DNA from: Nitrospira defluvii
Lineage (GTDB): Bacteria; Nitrospirota; Nitrospiria; Nitrospirales; Nitrospiraceae
Assembly (NCBI GenBank): GCA_000196815.1
Contig: FP929003.1
Coordinates: 1,635,501-1,699,500 of the forward strand
DNA: 64,000 nt
Direction: 5' to 3'
The position numbers and the translations under genes are program-made. Below the pieces are notes generated by a model. The model saw only the letters and a list, made by a program, of their open reading frames with translations. It was not told where the DNA came from and searched no databases. Positions 1 through 9,871 of the stretch are shown here, in pieces. Numbering within the stretch: the stretch's first letter is position 1; the number at the start of each line of letters is the position of its first letter.

Positions 1-1802
1 CCTTCGATCCGTTCTTCCGCCAGTTTGACGTCGCGTCCCGGTGAAGCCATTGCGGCCATGGTAAACCGCAGGGCATCGGTTCCGAACTGTTCCATCACAT
101 GCAAGGGATCGATAACGTTACCCTTGGACTTACTCATCTTCTGGCCTTCGGCGTCGCGGACCAGGGCATGGATATACACGTCGCGGAAGGGGACCTCGCC
201 CATAAACTTCAGGCCCATCATGATCATGCGCGCGACCCAGAAAAACAGAATGTCGAGCCCGGTGACGAGGGTCGAGGTGGGATAGAAGGTCTTCAAATCC
301 GCGGTCTGCTTCGGCCAGCCTAGGGTAGAAAATGGCCAGAGGGCGGAAGAGAACCAGGTGTCCAGCACGTCGGGGTCCTGCACCAATGCACCCGAGTGGC
401 CCTTGGGACAGGTGGCAGGTTTGGTTTTCGCCACGATGACGGCTGCGTCGGACGGAATGAGCGGTGCCCCGTCTGAGGAGCGGCGCAGAAACGGGCTTCC
501 ATAACAGGTCTCGCAATACCAGGCAGGGATCTGATGGCCCCACCAGATTTGCCGGGAGATGCACCAGTCTTTGATGTCCCGCATCCAGCCGAGATAGTTG
601 TTCTTCCAGGCCTCGGGAATGATCCTGACCCGGCCGTCCTCAACCGCCTGAATCGCCGGTTCAGCCAACGGCTTAATCTTGACGAACCATTGGTCCGACA
701 AGAAAGGCTCGACAACAGTTTTGCAGCGGTAGCATTTGCCGAGCGCCATCTTATGGGGGTCGGATTTTTCAAGCAGGCCGTGATCCGTCAGTAGCTGTTC
801 GATCTTCGGCCGGGCCTTGGCGACAGGAAGGCCTTCGATGATGTGCGCCACTTCGGATTCTGCCAGCACGCCTTCCAAGCGAAGGTTGGCATGGACGTCC
901 AGGATCTTGATGCGTCGGAGCCCATGCCGCTCTCCCGCCTCAAAGTCATTGAAGTCATGAGCTGGCGTGATCTTGACGGCGCCGGTGCCGAATTCACGAT
1001 CGACCAGGATCGAGTCCCCCACGATTGGAATGGTCCGGGTCGTCAGGGGAAGCCGCACTTGCTTGCCGATCAGGTGGCGATAACGCTCGTCCTCAGGATG
1101 TACGGCCACCGCCGAGTCTCCGAACATGGTCTCGGGTCGTGTCGTCGCAACCAGCAGCACCTGTGTGGGATCGTCAACCAGGGCATACCGGATCGTATAC
1201 AGTTTGCCGGTGATTTCTTCATGTTCGACTTCGATGTCGGACAAGGCGGTCAGGCAGCGCGGGCACCAATTGATCAATCGCTCGCCGCGATAGAGCAACC
1301 CATCCGCATGCAGCCGAACGAAGACTTCGCGGACGGCTTCCGAGAGTCCCTCGTCCATGGTGAAGCGTTCACGCTCCCAGTCGCAGGAGGCGCCGAGCCG
1401 TTTGAGCTGGGAGATGATGGTGCCGCCGGACTTTTCTTTCCATTGCCAGACCCGCTTGAGGAACTCTTCCCGTCCGAGCGCCTCTCGCGTGGTGCCTTCC
1501 GCTTGAAGCTGCCGTTCCACGACATTCTGGGTCGCGATGCCCGCGTGGTCCGTGCCGGGCATCCAGAGGACGTTGCGACCCTGCATGCGGCGCCAACGAA
1601 TCAGAATATCCTGCAGGGTATTGTTCAGCGCATGGCCGACGTGCAGCGATCCTGTGACGTTCGGTGGAGGGATCACCATGGAGTAAGACTGACCGGGATG
1701 GTTCGAGTCGGCATGAAACAGCCCGGCGTCGATCCAGCGCTGGTACCAGCGATCTTCGACGTCGTGAGGGCTGTAGGTCTTGTCGAGTTGCGGTGTGGAC
1801 AT
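1..1802 (-). CDS. valS: Valyl-tRNA synthetase, C-terminal part cut off by window edge
   Basis: Cytoplasmic class I aminoacyl-tRNA synthetase that charges tRNA-Val. About 600 N-terminal residues are visible out of the roughly 880-950 usual for the family; the reading frame is open to base 3. The sequence shows the adenylate-binding signature HVGH at residues 54-57 (preceded by PPPNVTGSL) and the second signature KMSKS at residues 555-559, encoded near base 130. The start at 1802 gives [10 protein letters not shown], the right place for a ValRS N-terminus. The editing (CP1) domain lies between the two signatures; the anticodon-binding domain and C-terminal coiled coil are outside the window. 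The family call is secure because both signatures and the intervening WCPRC and W-x-I-SRQ-x-WWG motifs are present in one frame. Confidence 0.97.
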   Translation of the reverse strand, partial: MSTPQLDKTYSPHDVEDRWYQRWIDAGLFHADSNHPGQSYSMVIPPPNVTGSLHVGHALNNTLQDILIRWRRMQGRNVLWMPGTDHAGIATQNVVERQLQAEGTTREALGREEFLKRVWQWKEKSGGTIISQLKRLGASCDWERERFTMDEGLSEAVREVFVRLHADGLLYRGERLINWCPRCLTALSDIEVEHEEITGKLYTIRYALVDDPTQVLLVATTRPETMFGDSAVAVHPEDERYRHLIGKQVRLPLTTRTIPIVGDSILVDREFGTGAVKITPAHDFNDFEAGERHGLRRIKILDVHANLRLEGVLAESEVAHIIEGLPVAKARPKIEQLLTDHGLLEKSDPHKMALGKCYRCKTVVEPFLSDQWFVKIKPLAEPAIQAVEDGRVRIIPEAWKNNYLGWMRDIKDWCISRQIWWGHQIPAWYCETCYGSPFLRRSSDGAPLIPSDAAVIVAKTKPATCPKGHSGALVQDPDVLDTWFSSALWPFSTLGWPKQTADLKTFYPTSTLVTGLDILFFWVARMIMMGLKFMGEVPFRDVYIHALVRDAEGQKMSKSKGNVIDPLHVMEQFGTDALRFTMAAMASPGRDVKLAEERIE

Positions 1803-2005
1803 GGTTCTTGGAGGCGCCCGGGGCGCAACGCGGGCGCATCTTAACATGCGCCGTGTGGGCTCACAAGGTAACGGGCGCTTGTCCACGGTCGTTCTAGTCG
1901 TTCTAAAGGTTGTAGCGGACTCAAGCCCTGTGATATACATCCGGCGGTTCAGCTGGTTGTTCCAAATCGCCGGCTTGAGAGCCCATCACCGTTGAAGGAG
2001 AGATT

Positions 2006-2125
2006 ATGCCGAGGGGACGAGAGAAGGATCGCAAGACTCGCAAGAAGCATCGGAAGAACGTGGCGCGTGTGAAGGGGCTGGTCAAGGCCCGCCGTGCGGC
2101 GGCCAAGAAGGTCAAGCGAGGGTAG
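2006..2125 (+). CDS. Small Lys/Arg-rich protein, 39 residues
   Basis: A short gene starting ATG at 2006 with a good ribosome-binding site (GAAGGAGAG at 1993-2001). It encodes 39 residues, about half of them Lys or Arg (MPRGREKDRKTRKK...VKRG), with no hydrophobic segment. Such very basic peptides are usually nucleic-acid- or ribosome-associated, but I do not recognise a named family. It lies in the gap between divergent valS and the convergent receiver-domain gene and may be monocistronic. The strong Shine-Dalgarno and the composition make it more likely than not to be real. Confidence 0.6.
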   Translation: MPRGREKDRKTRKKHRKNVARVKGLVKARRAAAKKVKRG

Positions 2126-2137
2126 GCGAACGGGACG

Positions 2138-3304
2138 TTAGTCGGGCGAGCTCAGTCGTTTGATCTCCGCCCGGATCTGAGTTTCTGCCACGTCTGGAAC
2201 GATCCGTTGCACCGCCTGCCGGATCGGATCTTTTGCCATTTCGTGCACAATCTCATCGGCCGCCTGTCGCGCACGGTTCGCGGCCACCTGCTCGACTTCC
2301 TTTTTCACCAGCTGGTCGATCATTTCAAGGTGCGATTTCAAGGCCTCCGGCAGATGTTTCTTCACGCCGGTGTCCATGAGGTCACCCAATCGTTTCTCTG
2401 TGGACTGCTCCAGCAGGGCAGGGGCCAGCTCGGCCACGGCCTGGCGAACGGTCGTCTCGACGCCGGCAAGCTGGGTCTGAGCCTGTCGCTTCAATTCTTC
2501 CTGAATCAGTTCTCGCATCGCGGTCTGCAATCGTTCGGGTGCGAGCGCGTCTGCCAGTTGTTTCGCCACTTCCGTTTGAACGACCTTCCCCACGGCAAGA
2601 CTCACTTGTCCGGTGACTTCCTTCGCCATGGCGGCCGGGAGCAGTTCGCGGATCTTCCGGTCGGCCTGGGCTGCGACCGACTGCAGCAAGTGATCGAACA
2701 GCCCCTTCATCAAGGCATCTCCGCTCGGTCCGTTCGAGACAGGCGCAGATGACGCCGGGGCGGTAGTGGGGCTCAGTGATGGGGACATGGGGCTATGCTC
2801 CTTCTCCATCTCGTGGTGGGGGGCATCGTCAAGGGACGCATTGTTCGGCGAGTCATCGTCTTCATCGTCCGTTCCCGTGGAGACAGGGGGCCACGTCCGT
2901 GTTTTGGCTGGTTTCCCGCCACGTGGATTTCCCGCAGCGCCGTTGAGGATGCCTTTGATCGTGTCGAGCAGTTGTTCTCGTTGCAGCGGTTTCTTCAGCA
3001 AGGCCCGGACCCCGAGCGAACGCAATTTACTTTCGTCCAGGCGATCGGAGCCATCTACCATGGAGACGATGAGTGTTTCAGCCAGACTGTCTTGGCGGCC
3101 GATCTCCTTGCAGAATCCCGAGAAGGTGATGTTCTCGAGATGATAGTCCGCAATGACCAGGGCCGGACTAAGTGTGCGGGCCGCGTCGAGGGCCGAGGGG
3201 CCATCGGAAAATCCCATGACCTTATGGCCTTCCGGCGCAGAAATTTGTTCCACCATGCGGTGCACGGCAGGGCTACTATCGATCACAAAGATGGTCGATC
3301 CCAT
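2138..3304 (-). CDS. Receiver-domain protein with long helical C-terminal region
   Basis: The N-terminal ~120 residues look like a CheY-type receiver: FVIDSS near the start, the phosphoacceptor region VIADYH around residue 53, a Ser after MV, and KKP near residue 105. A Ser/Pro/Asp-rich disordered linker follows (about 130-195), then ~180 residues of charged, Ala/Leu/Gln-rich helix containing repeated LAPALLEQ- and VTGQVSLAVGKVV-like segments, probably coiled coil. No DNA-binding or enzymatic output domain is visible, so output is likely through protein contacts, as in some motility or polarity regulators. The ATG at 3304 is preferred over the GTG at 3313 because GGAGAG sits 9 bases upstream of the ATG and directly abuts the GTG. 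Confidence 0.75.
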   Translation of the reverse strand: MGSTIFVIDSSPAVHRMVEQISAPEGHKVMGFSDGPSALDAARTLSPALVIADYHLENITFSGFCKEIGRQDSLAETLIVSMVDGSDRLDESKLRSLGVRALLKKPLQREQLLDTIKGILNGAAGNPRGGKPAKTRTWPPVSTGTDDEDDDSPNNASLDDAPHHEMEKEHSPMSPSLSPTTAPASSAPVSNGPSGDALMKGLFDHLLQSVAAQADRKIRELLPAAMAKEVTGQVSLAVGKVVQTEVAKQLADALAPERLQTAMRELIQEELKRQAQTQLAGVETTVRQAVAELAPALLEQSTEKRLGDLMDTGVKKHLPEALKSHLEMIDQLVKKEVEQVAANRARQAADEIVHEMAKDPIRQAVQRIVPDVAETQIRAEIKRLSSPD

Positions 3305-3525
3305 CCCGCTCACCTCTCCATACCCACTCAGCCGAAGCTAACAAAGGCACCTTGAACTGTCAAAGAAAAGGCCGAAAGCAGCGGTGTGACGAGGCGTCTG
3401 CCCGCGTGTCTCGAGGGGCGAACTGAATGCTGGCGGAGCTGGTGGCCATCCTGTAGAATCCGGCCGACTTACCGGCTGGCTTATCGGCCTTCGTGGATGG
3501 CAAGCATGAGGAGTCACACGACACC

Positions 3526-4248
3526 ATGACGCAAAGTCGAATTCAAGTCGTCTTCTTCGATGCCGCCGACACCCTGTTCCATATTCACGGGTCAGTGGCC
3601 GAGATTTACCTGCAGCATGCGGAGAAACACGGCTTCAGGAAGACCCCGGAGTCATTAGCCGCGATCAAATCCGCCTTTACCCGTTCGTTCCGCGATGCGC
3701 CGCCACCGGTGTTTGCCGCGACGGAACCGGCCGCGATCAAGCAGTCTGAACGGTTGTGGTGGTTCGACATCGTGCATAATGTGTTTTACCGCGTCGGTAT
3801 GTTCGAAGCCTTCGACGAGTTTTTCGAGGAAGTGTTTGCGCGCTTCGAACAACCGGAGTCCTGGCGGCTCTTTCCTGAGACGGTCGAGGTGCTCAAGACT
3901 CTCAAGGACCAGGGATTCGAGCTGGGCATCATTTCCAATTTCGATTCGCGGTTATTTTCCGTGCTCCGTGGTTTGGGGATTGCCGATCTGTTCGATACGG
4001 TCACGATATCCAGTTTGGCCCATGCCGCCAAACCGTCCGCGCGCATCTTCCACCAGGCGCTGGAGAAACATGCGGTCGATCCGGACGAGGCGCTGCATGT
4101 CGGCGACAGCGAACGTGACGATGTGAAGGGGGCGCAGGGTGTCGGACTGACCGGGGTGTTGCTCGCGAGAGGGGAAGGGTCGCGTCCCTCGAGCGGGACG
4201 ACGATCGGCAACCTCAACGAACTGCTGCCGCTGCTGTCACGCCTGTAA
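3526..4248 (+). CDS. HAD-superfamily hydrolase
   Basis: A 240-residue haloacid-dehalogenase-type phosphatase. Motif I is FFDAADTLF; the second Asp of the classical DxD is an Ala-Ala-Asp arrangement (D-A-A-D-T). Motif II is IISNFD, motif III the Lys in AAKPSARIF, and motif IV HVGDSERDDVKGA. The cap inserted after motif I is helical, as in subfamily I (YjjG/HDHD3-like). Substrate cannot be read from sequence; nucleotide or sugar monophosphates are common for relatives. The ATG at 3526 is preferred to an upstream in-frame GTG at 3493 because it places motif I near the N-terminus and has GAGGAG about 13 bases upstream. Its 3' end overlaps the convergent sirtuin gene by 12 bases. Confidence 0.85.
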   Translation: MTQSRIQVVFFDAADTLFHIHGSVAEIYLQHAEKHGFRKTPESLAAIKSAFTRSFRDAPPPVFAATEPAAIKQSERLWWFDIVHNVFYRVGMFEAFDEFFEEVFARFEQPESWRLFPETVEVLKTLKDQGFELGIISNFDSRLFSVLRGLGIADLFDTVTISSLAHAAKPSARIFHQALEKHAVDPDEALHVGDSERDDVKGAQGVGLTGVLLARGEGSRPSSGTTIGNLNELLPLLSRL

Positions 4249-4968
4249 TAACAAGGGCACGATGTCCTTCGCGCGTCCTTGGAGCGCAGCATCGACGATG
4301 CCTGACTGCGCGGTGGCATCGAGATTGATTTCGACCACAAACGCGCCTGCCTGTTTCGCAATCGAACCAAAACCAGCCGCCGGATACACCAGGCCGGAGG
4401 TGCCGACAATCAGACACAGGTCGCTGGATTGCAGCGCAGCCTCGCTGGCCAAGAGATCCTGCTCGGCCAGCGATTCGCCAAACCAGACGATGTGCGGGCG
4501 GAGGAGCCCGCTGCAGTGGCTGCAGCGGGGCAGGAGTGCAATCGGCACATCGCGATTTTCAGTGACGCGCCGGCACTGCGTGCAGCGCACCATCCAGATA
4601 TTGCCGTGAATTTCTGAAAGTTTCCGGGAGCCCGCGTCACGGTGCAGTCCGTCCACATTTTGCGTGATGAGCCAGAACCGGTCGAACCGTTGCTCCATCT
4701 GCGCGACGGCCTCGTGGGCGGGGTTGGGGCGTTTGGTGGCGATGAGTTCACGCCGCCAGTTATACCATTCCCACACGAGACGGGGATCACGCGCGAAGGC
4801 TTCGGGTGTGGCCAGATCCTCCGCGCGAAAAGTGCGCCAGAGTCCGTCGGCCCCGCGAAAGGTCGGCACGCCGCTGTCGGCGGAAATCCCGGCCCCGGTG
4901 AGCACGGTCACCGATCGTGCCGAGGCCAGCTTCTGCTGAATCAGACCGAGCGTTGATCCGGTTCCCAT
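4237..4968 (-). CDS. cobB: Sirtuin NAD-dependent protein deacylase
   Basis: A 243-residue sirtuin that removes acyl groups from lysine using NAD. It has the NAD-binding motif GAGISADSG with FRG, the catalytic-loop TQNVDGLH (His as general base), a four-cysteine zinc site (C-T-Q-C and C-S-H-C) and the second NAD contact VGTSG. The segment WYNWRREL has the Tyr-x-x-Arg spacing that marks class III sirtuins, such as SIRT5 and E. coli CobB, able to remove negatively charged acyl groups; desuccinylase activity is therefore plausible. A GTG nine bases upstream (4977) is an alternative start. The gene is convergent with the HAD phosphatase. Confidence 0.93.
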   Translation of the reverse strand: MGTGSTLGLIQQKLASARSVTVLTGAGISADSGVPTFRGADGLWRTFRAEDLATPEAFARDPRLVWEWYNWRRELIATKRPNPAHEAVAQMEQRFDRFWLITQNVDGLHRDAGSRKLSEIHGNIWMVRCTQCRRVTENRDVPIALLPRCSHCSGLLRPHIVWFGESLAEQDLLASEAALQSSDLCLIVGTSGLVYPAAGFGSIAKQAGAFVVEINLDATAQSGIVDAALQGRAKDIVPLLLQA

Positions 4969-5058
4969 AAGCGTCACTGCGAGGGGGCCATCACTGTTTC
5001 AGGTGCGCGGCTGCATGCTATAGTACCGTCCTTTTGAACGCAACGAGTGAGGAGTCTC

Positions 5059-6423
5059 ATGAAGCAGATCATGGTGGTCGGGGCCGGTTCCGTCGGCGGT
5101 TTCTTCGGAGCCCATCTCGCGAAAAATAATCCCAACGTCTCGTTTCTGCTGCGACCCCGCACCCTGGAGGCAGTGAAGCGTCACGGTTTGATGATCAAAA
5201 GTGCCAAGGGCAATTTCACCGTGCATCCGCCGGCTGCTTCCGATCCGCGAGAGCTGGCGCAGCCGGATCTCATCATTCTTGCGGTGAAGGCCTACGACCT
5301 CGATGAGGTGATGGCGCAGCTGGAGCCGGTGATGACTGACCGTACGGTCATCCTCACGCTTCAGAACGGCATCGATACGGAAGATCGCATCATCGCTCGG
5401 CTTCATCGCGACTCTGTGGTCGGCGGCGTGGCGTTCATCTACTCGAAGATCGTGGCGCCCGGCGTCATTGAGCATTACAAGCGGGGCGGGGTGGCCATCG
5501 GCGAACTCATGGGCCATAAGAGCGAACGCGTGCTGCAGATTGCGGAGATCTTCAAGCAGGCGGGCATTTCCTGCCAGCTCAGCGAGGATATCCGCAAGAG
5601 CAAATGGGAAAAGATGTGCTGGAACTGTGTATTCAATCCTCTCACGGTGGTGATCGACGACAAGGTGGCCAAGGCGCTGGACCATCCGGAGATGGCCGGT
5701 GTGATCCGACAGATCGTGGGCGAAGTGATGGCGGTGTCGGCGGCGGTCAAGGTGCCCTTGGCGCCGGATATGGCCGAGAAGGTGGTGAAGTGGACGCAGG
5801 AACTGCGTGACATCCATACCTCGATGTACGATGACTGGAAAGCCAAGCGCCCGACGGAGATCGATTATCTGAACGGCTATATCGTTCGCATGGGGCGGGA
5901 GTTGGGGATACCCACGCCGGTGAACGAGGCATTAACGGCGATGGTGAAAGCCATTACGGAGCGAGAACCCGCCGGTCCCGGTGTCGTCCGAATCGACGGC
6001 GCGGTCGTTCAGCCTGTCGCTCTCACCCGCGTCGCGCTGACGCAACTGCCCCAAGACCAACAGGTCGAGGATATCAGTCAGCTGATGCCGTCGATGCGAG
6101 GCCGGGCCATTCGTGTCAAAGGCCTGTTGGATATTCCGGCCCTCGCGGTCGATGCCGACCATGTCACGTTCCACTCCGTCGATGGCAAGTATGCGGCGAC
6201 GCTCACCCTGCAGCAGGCGCAAGAATTCGGACTGCTACTGTACGAACTCGACGGTCAGCCGCTGCCGGACGGCAAAGGTGGTCCCTATCGCTTGGTGACT
6301 CCGGGTTTGGGCGATCTCTGCGCGAACGTAAAGGGCGTGGGGCGGATCGAGGTGCGGGCGGGATCAGGGAAAGATACGCGGCCGTCAGTCAGGCCTCCGG
6401 AATGCACGCCTGAGGGACGCTGA
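5059..6423 (+). CDS. Ketopantoate reductase fused to a molybdopterin-oxidoreductase-like C-terminal module
   Basis: Residues 1-305 form a complete PanE/ApbA-type reductase: the dinucleotide fold GAGSVGGFFGAHLA, TLQNGID (substrate Asn), the catalytic Lys in KSKWEKM-CWN, and the Glu in TEIDYLNG. These enzymes reduce 2-dehydropantoate to pantoate with NADPH. Residues ~305-454 are extra. They include VEDISQLMP, HVTFHSVDGKYAATL, LLLYELDGQPLP, GGPYRLVTPG and CANVKGVGRIEV, which resemble the PF00174 (sulfite-oxidase) fold but lack a cysteine at the position that would ligate molybdenum. ATG 5059 follows GTGAGGAG. Other family members that reduce 2-oxoacids without making pantoate exist, so panE is not assigned. 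One continuous frame with no lesion supports a genuine fusion. Confidence 0.85.
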   Translation: MKQIMVVGAGSVGGFFGAHLAKNNPNVSFLLRPRTLEAVKRHGLMIKSAKGNFTVHPPAASDPRELAQPDLIILAVKAYDLDEVMAQLEPVMTDRTVILTLQNGIDTEDRIIARLHRDSVVGGVAFIYSKIVAPGVIEHYKRGGVAIGELMGHKSERVLQIAEIFKQAGISCQLSEDIRKSKWEKMCWNCVFNPLTVVIDDKVAKALDHPEMAGVIRQIVGEVMAVSAAVKVPLAPDMAEKVVKWTQELRDIHTSMYDDWKAKRPTEIDYLNGYIVRMGRELGIPTPVNEALTAMVKAITEREPAGPGVVRIDGAVVQPVALTRVALTQLPQDQQVEDISQLMPSMRGRAIRVKGLLDIPALAVDADHVTFHSVDGKYAATLTLQQAQEFGLLLYELDGQPLPDGKGGPYRLVTPGLGDLCANVKGVGRIEVRAGSGKDTRPSVRPPECTPEGR

Positions 6424-6428
6424 GCGGT

Positions 6429-7766
6429 TCACGTCGTCGAGGAACGAAGCACCCGAATCGATTTCCACCGCTCCGACCGATACCGCCACAGCATCAGCAC
6501 CATGCGCAAGGTCCAGTCTGCGATCATTGCCAGCCAGACGTAGAAGACTCCCATCGTCAGCCAGTAGCCCGCCACGAACGCGATGGGGATGCGCACGCCC
6601 CACATCCCGATCGTCGTGGTGATCATGATGAATCGCGTGTCGCCCGCGCCGCGTAACGAACCGGCCAGCACCATGGTCAGGGCCAACGGCACTTGCAGCA
6701 AGGCCACGATCTTGAGAAACACGGTCCCCAGATCGATGACGGCTTCATCGCTGGTGAAGGCGCGCAGCAAGACATAGGGAAAAAAGAAAAATACGATGCC
6801 CATGGCGGACATGATGAAGGTGGCCAACCGGTTCGCTTCCCAGTTCTCGAGTTTGGCCCGCGTGTATTTGCCGGCGCCGATACTTTGACCGACCATCGTG
6901 GCGGCGGCAATGGCAAAGCCATAGCCAGGGAGGAACGAGAGCGATTCGATCGAGAGTCCCACCTGGTGCGCCGCGTAGGAGACCGTGCCGTAGATCAACA
7001 CGATTTTGGTGTAAAGCAGAATACCGGCCTGCTGCATGATCCGTTCGCCGGATACCGGCGCACCCACTTGCCAGATGGTGCGGAGCATGTCCCCTCTGAG
7101 CCGCTTCGAGGGTTTGAAGATCGTCCGGCAGCGGAATAATAGATAGACTGAGCCGGTCGCTTCCGCAATCCCGACGGCGACCGCAGCGCCCTTCACCCCG
7201 AACGCCGGGACTCCCCAATAGCCATAAATCAGCGGATAGGCCAGGGCGATGTGGAGCACATTGACCAGGATCATGGCGTACATCGGCGTTCTGGTGTCCC
7301 CGGTCCCCTGGAGAATCGACGAGAGCACCGCCAGGAGCACGGTGAAGGGGATCACCAGAAAGATCAGGTTTGAATAGGGGAGTGCGAGGGCGATGACCTC
7401 CGGCTGCGCGCCGAGCAACTGCATGATGAGTCCGTTCACCGAAAGGCCAAGCAGGGCCAGGGCGAAGGACACGCCTATCGACAGGCCGATAAAATGTCGG
7501 GAGGCCTGGCCTGCATCTTCATACCGGCGGGCGCCCCACTGTTGAGCGATGATGACGTTGGTCCCGACCGAGAGGCCCGACACGAGAGTCGTTGCGATAA
7601 ACGCGAGCAGTTGGCCCAGTCCCACGGCGGCAATGGGAGTCGCGCCCAACCCTCCGACGAGAAAGACTGCGACGATGCCTTCCGTTCGCTGCAGCAGGCT
7701 GCTCACCGTCACCGGGAGCGCGAGGGTCATGACCGATCGTCTGATTTGTGCGACACCGTTTGCCAT
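6429..7766 (-). CDS. MATE-family multidrug/cation exporter
   Basis: A 445-residue integral membrane protein with about twelve hydrophobic segments arranged as two homologous halves, the length and layout of MATE exporters that use Na+ or H+ gradients to expel organic cations. Recognisable stretches include LALPVTVSSLLQRTEGIV in TM1, FLVGGLGATPIAAVGLG and the second-half TMVGQSIGAGK. Its stop lies 6 bases from the stop of the convergent reductase-fusion gene. The substrate cannot be inferred. The start at 7766 (MANGVAQIRR) gives the usual short cytoplasmic N-terminus. Confidence 0.92.
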   Translation of the reverse strand: MANGVAQIRRSVMTLALPVTVSSLLQRTEGIVAVFLVGGLGATPIAAVGLGQLLAFIATTLVSGLSVGTNVIIAQQWGARRYEDAGQASRHFIGLSIGVSFALALLGLSVNGLIMQLLGAQPEVIALALPYSNLIFLVIPFTVLLAVLSSILQGTGDTRTPMYAMILVNVLHIALAYPLIYGYWGVPAFGVKGAAVAVGIAEATGSVYLLFRCRTIFKPSKRLRGDMLRTIWQVGAPVSGERIMQQAGILLYTKIVLIYGTVSYAAHQVGLSIESLSFLPGYGFAIAAATMVGQSIGAGKYTRAKLENWEANRLATFIMSAMGIVFFFFPYVLLRAFTSDEAVIDLGTVFLKIVALLQVPLALTMVLAGSLRGAGDTRFIMITTTIGMWGVRIPIAFVAGYWLTMGVFYVWLAMIADWTLRMVLMLWRYRSERWKSIRVLRSSTT

Positions 7767-7861
7767 CGGGCGTCATCCTACCAGAACTCGGTTGCGGACG
7801 AGGATGTCCTTCTCCGGGGACTGGACAAGAGGAGTATGGCTTCGGTAGCCTGAACGTATCC

Positions 7862-9367
7862 ATGTTGATCACCCCAGAGCCTGCCGCTCGTTCCTCCTAT
7901 CGGCTGTCAAAATCGCGATACCTGTCGGGCCTGCAGTGCCATAAGCGTCTGTACCTGGAAATTCACGCTCCGGCTCTGGCCACCAAGCCGGATGCGGCCA
8001 CGCAAGCCATTCTCGACATGGGTACGGACCTCGGTGAACTCGCCCGTCGGCGATTTCCCGGCGGTCGCCTCGTCACGGCCGGGTACCGCCAATCTCAGGA
8101 GGCTCTGGCGCAGACGGCGGAGCTTCTTCAGGATTCGACGGTGTCGGCCATCTTCGAGGGTGCATTTCAGTTCGACCAGGTCTTGATCCGTGTCGATGTG
8201 CTGGAGCGTGTCGGAGTGAACGCATCGGGGCAACCCACCTGGCGGTTGGTGGAAGTGAAATCGTCCACCAAGTTGAAGCCGACCCATGTGGAGGATTTGA
8301 CGATCCAGAGTTACGTGCTTGAAGGGACCGGTCTGGCGCTCGCGGACATCTGCCTCATGCATGTGAACACACAGTATGTGTTCGACGGCCTGGAACTCGA
8401 CCTCGGCCAGTTGTTTACGATTCGCTCCTTGAATGAAACGATACGCCCGCGCTTGCCGGAGGTACCCTCACGTCTGGCCTCGATGCATGAGATGTTGAAC
8501 GCAATGTCGGCACCGGCGCTCGCTCCGGATGAACATTGTCATAGCCCCTACGAATGTCCGTTCTGGGCCCATTGTACGCAGGAGAAACCGCCTCGCTGGA
8601 TTTACCACCTGCCGGGCAGCAGTAAGACAGTCATTCAATTGCGAGAGCTGGGCGTGGAGACCATCGACGACATTCCCGATCACGTGGCGTTGACGCCGGT
8701 GCAGCGACGGGTGAAAGACAATCGGGAATGGATCGGGCAAGGCTTGCGGTCGGCGCTGGAGAAGATCGTGTATCCCGTGCATCATCTGGATTTTGAGACC
8801 TTCATGCCGGCGGTGCCGAAATTCGTGGGAACCAGGCCTTATCAGGTGATTCCCACTCAATGGTCCAATCACATCGAATATCCCGATGGACGGCTCGACC
8901 ATGCGGAGTACCTCTGCCGCGACGGGCGTGATCCGCGCGAAGAACTGGCCGTCACGTTGCTGGATTCGTTGGGCGGCGAAGGTAGTATCTGTGTGTATTC
9001 GAGTTATGAACGTTCGGTGCTGGAGCGTCTGGCTGAGGATTTCCCGTCACTGCGAAAGGATCTGAAGCGGGTGATGGCGAGGCTATGGGATCTACACATT
9101 GTGATCCGGGATCACTACTACCATCCGGCCTTCGAGGGCAGCTATTCGATCAAGGCCGTGCTGCCGGCTGTGGTACCGTCGTTGAGTTATGCGGATCTGG
9201 CGATAGGGGACGGCGGCGTGGCAGCCTGTGAGTATGCCCGTATGATCTTTACTGTCAGTGACTGGATCGAAAAATCCCAGATCGAAGAGGCGCTCCTGCG
9301 GTATTGCGAACGCGACACTCTGGCGATGGTCGAATTGCGGCGGGAGTTAAAGAAACGAGCCGGTTAG
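7862..9367 (+). CDS. DUF2779-family protein, nuclease-like
   Basis: A 501-residue cytoplasmic protein. The N-terminus SKSRYLSGLQCHKRLYLE, an Asp/Glu-containing middle segment (RLVEVKSSTK, the E-x-K of RecB-type nucleases) and a conserved cysteine segment near CPFWAHC are followed by a C-terminal part beginning HHLDFETFMPAVP, which resembles a DEDD/RNase H exonuclease motif I (D-x-E). This is the architecture of DUF2779 proteins. The biological role is not established. The ATG at 7862 is preferred to an upstream GTG/ATG near 7748 because it begins close to the conserved SRYLSG motif, though its ribosome-binding site is weak. It is divergent from the MATE gene and overlaps the small convergent gene downstream by 4 bases. 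Confidence 0.8.
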   Translation: MLITPEPAARSSYRLSKSRYLSGLQCHKRLYLEIHAPALATKPDAATQAILDMGTDLGELARRRFPGGRLVTAGYRQSQEALAQTAELLQDSTVSAIFEGAFQFDQVLIRVDVLERVGVNASGQPTWRLVEVKSSTKLKPTHVEDLTIQSYVLEGTGLALADICLMHVNTQYVFDGLELDLGQLFTIRSLNETIRPRLPEVPSRLASMHEMLNAMSAPALAPDEHCHSPYECPFWAHCTQEKPPRWIYHLPGSSKTVIQLRELGVETIDDIPDHVALTPVQRRVKDNREWIGQGLRSALEKIVYPVHHLDFETFMPAVPKFVGTRPYQVIPTQWSNHIEYPDGRLDHAEYLCRDGRDPREELAVTLLDSLGGEGSICVYSSYERSVLERLAEDFPSLRKDLKRVMARLWDLHIVIRDHYYHPAFEGSYSIKAVLPAVVPSLSYADLAIGDGGVAACEYARMIFTVSDWIEKSQIEEALLRYCERDTLAMVELRRELKKRAG

Positions 9368-9498
9368 CGCCTGTTTCGAGTACGAAGCCATTTCACCATC
9401 TGCATGCACGTCGTTCCGATCGATTCATCTGCCATCAACGCGATTCCCCCCAAGGCCAACAGCGTCATCACCAGCGCAGCGTCAGATTGTTCGAACAT
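9364..9498 (-). CDS. Small hydrophobic protein, 44 residues
   Basis: The ATG at 9498 is preceded by a near-perfect AGGAGG with proper spacing, which is why I keep this short frame. The peptide has a hydrophobic stretch (ALVMTLLALGGIALM) that could cross the membrane once, then a short polar tail ending in RTRNRR. It overlaps the stop codon of the DUF2779 gene by 4 bases in convergent orientation. No family is recognised. Confidence 0.5.
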   Translation of the reverse strand: MFEQSDAALVMTLLALGGIALMADESIGTTCMQMVKWLRTRNRR

Positions 9499-9677
9499 GC
9501 GGCCCTCCTGTGTGAAACAGAGAGTAGCCTGGATCTGTGGTGACGGACAGACCACTGGAGGAGGGGAGCGCCCAGGACTTCGGTAGGTTCGGAAACAGGA
9601 ATGCCAGGGGTGAATCGGAGGTAATGATCCCGTCGCCCAGAGCGATTGGAAAGGCTCCGTGTCGAGCAAGCTTTGTG

Positions 9678-9765
<88 letters not shown>

Positions 9766-9871
9766 GCTTCAGGCCGACGAAGAGGTGCAGCTTACCTTGG
9801 ACGATCTCAAGATTCAAACAAAAACATGTGCTTGGAGGAGACTTTCTTCCGCCATTAGGGCTCTCTCAGGA

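Noticed and set aside
843-1844. 333-residue plus-strand frame
   Set aside because: Fully antisense to valS, whose HVGH and KMSKS motifs lie on the minus strand; composition is that of a shadow frame.
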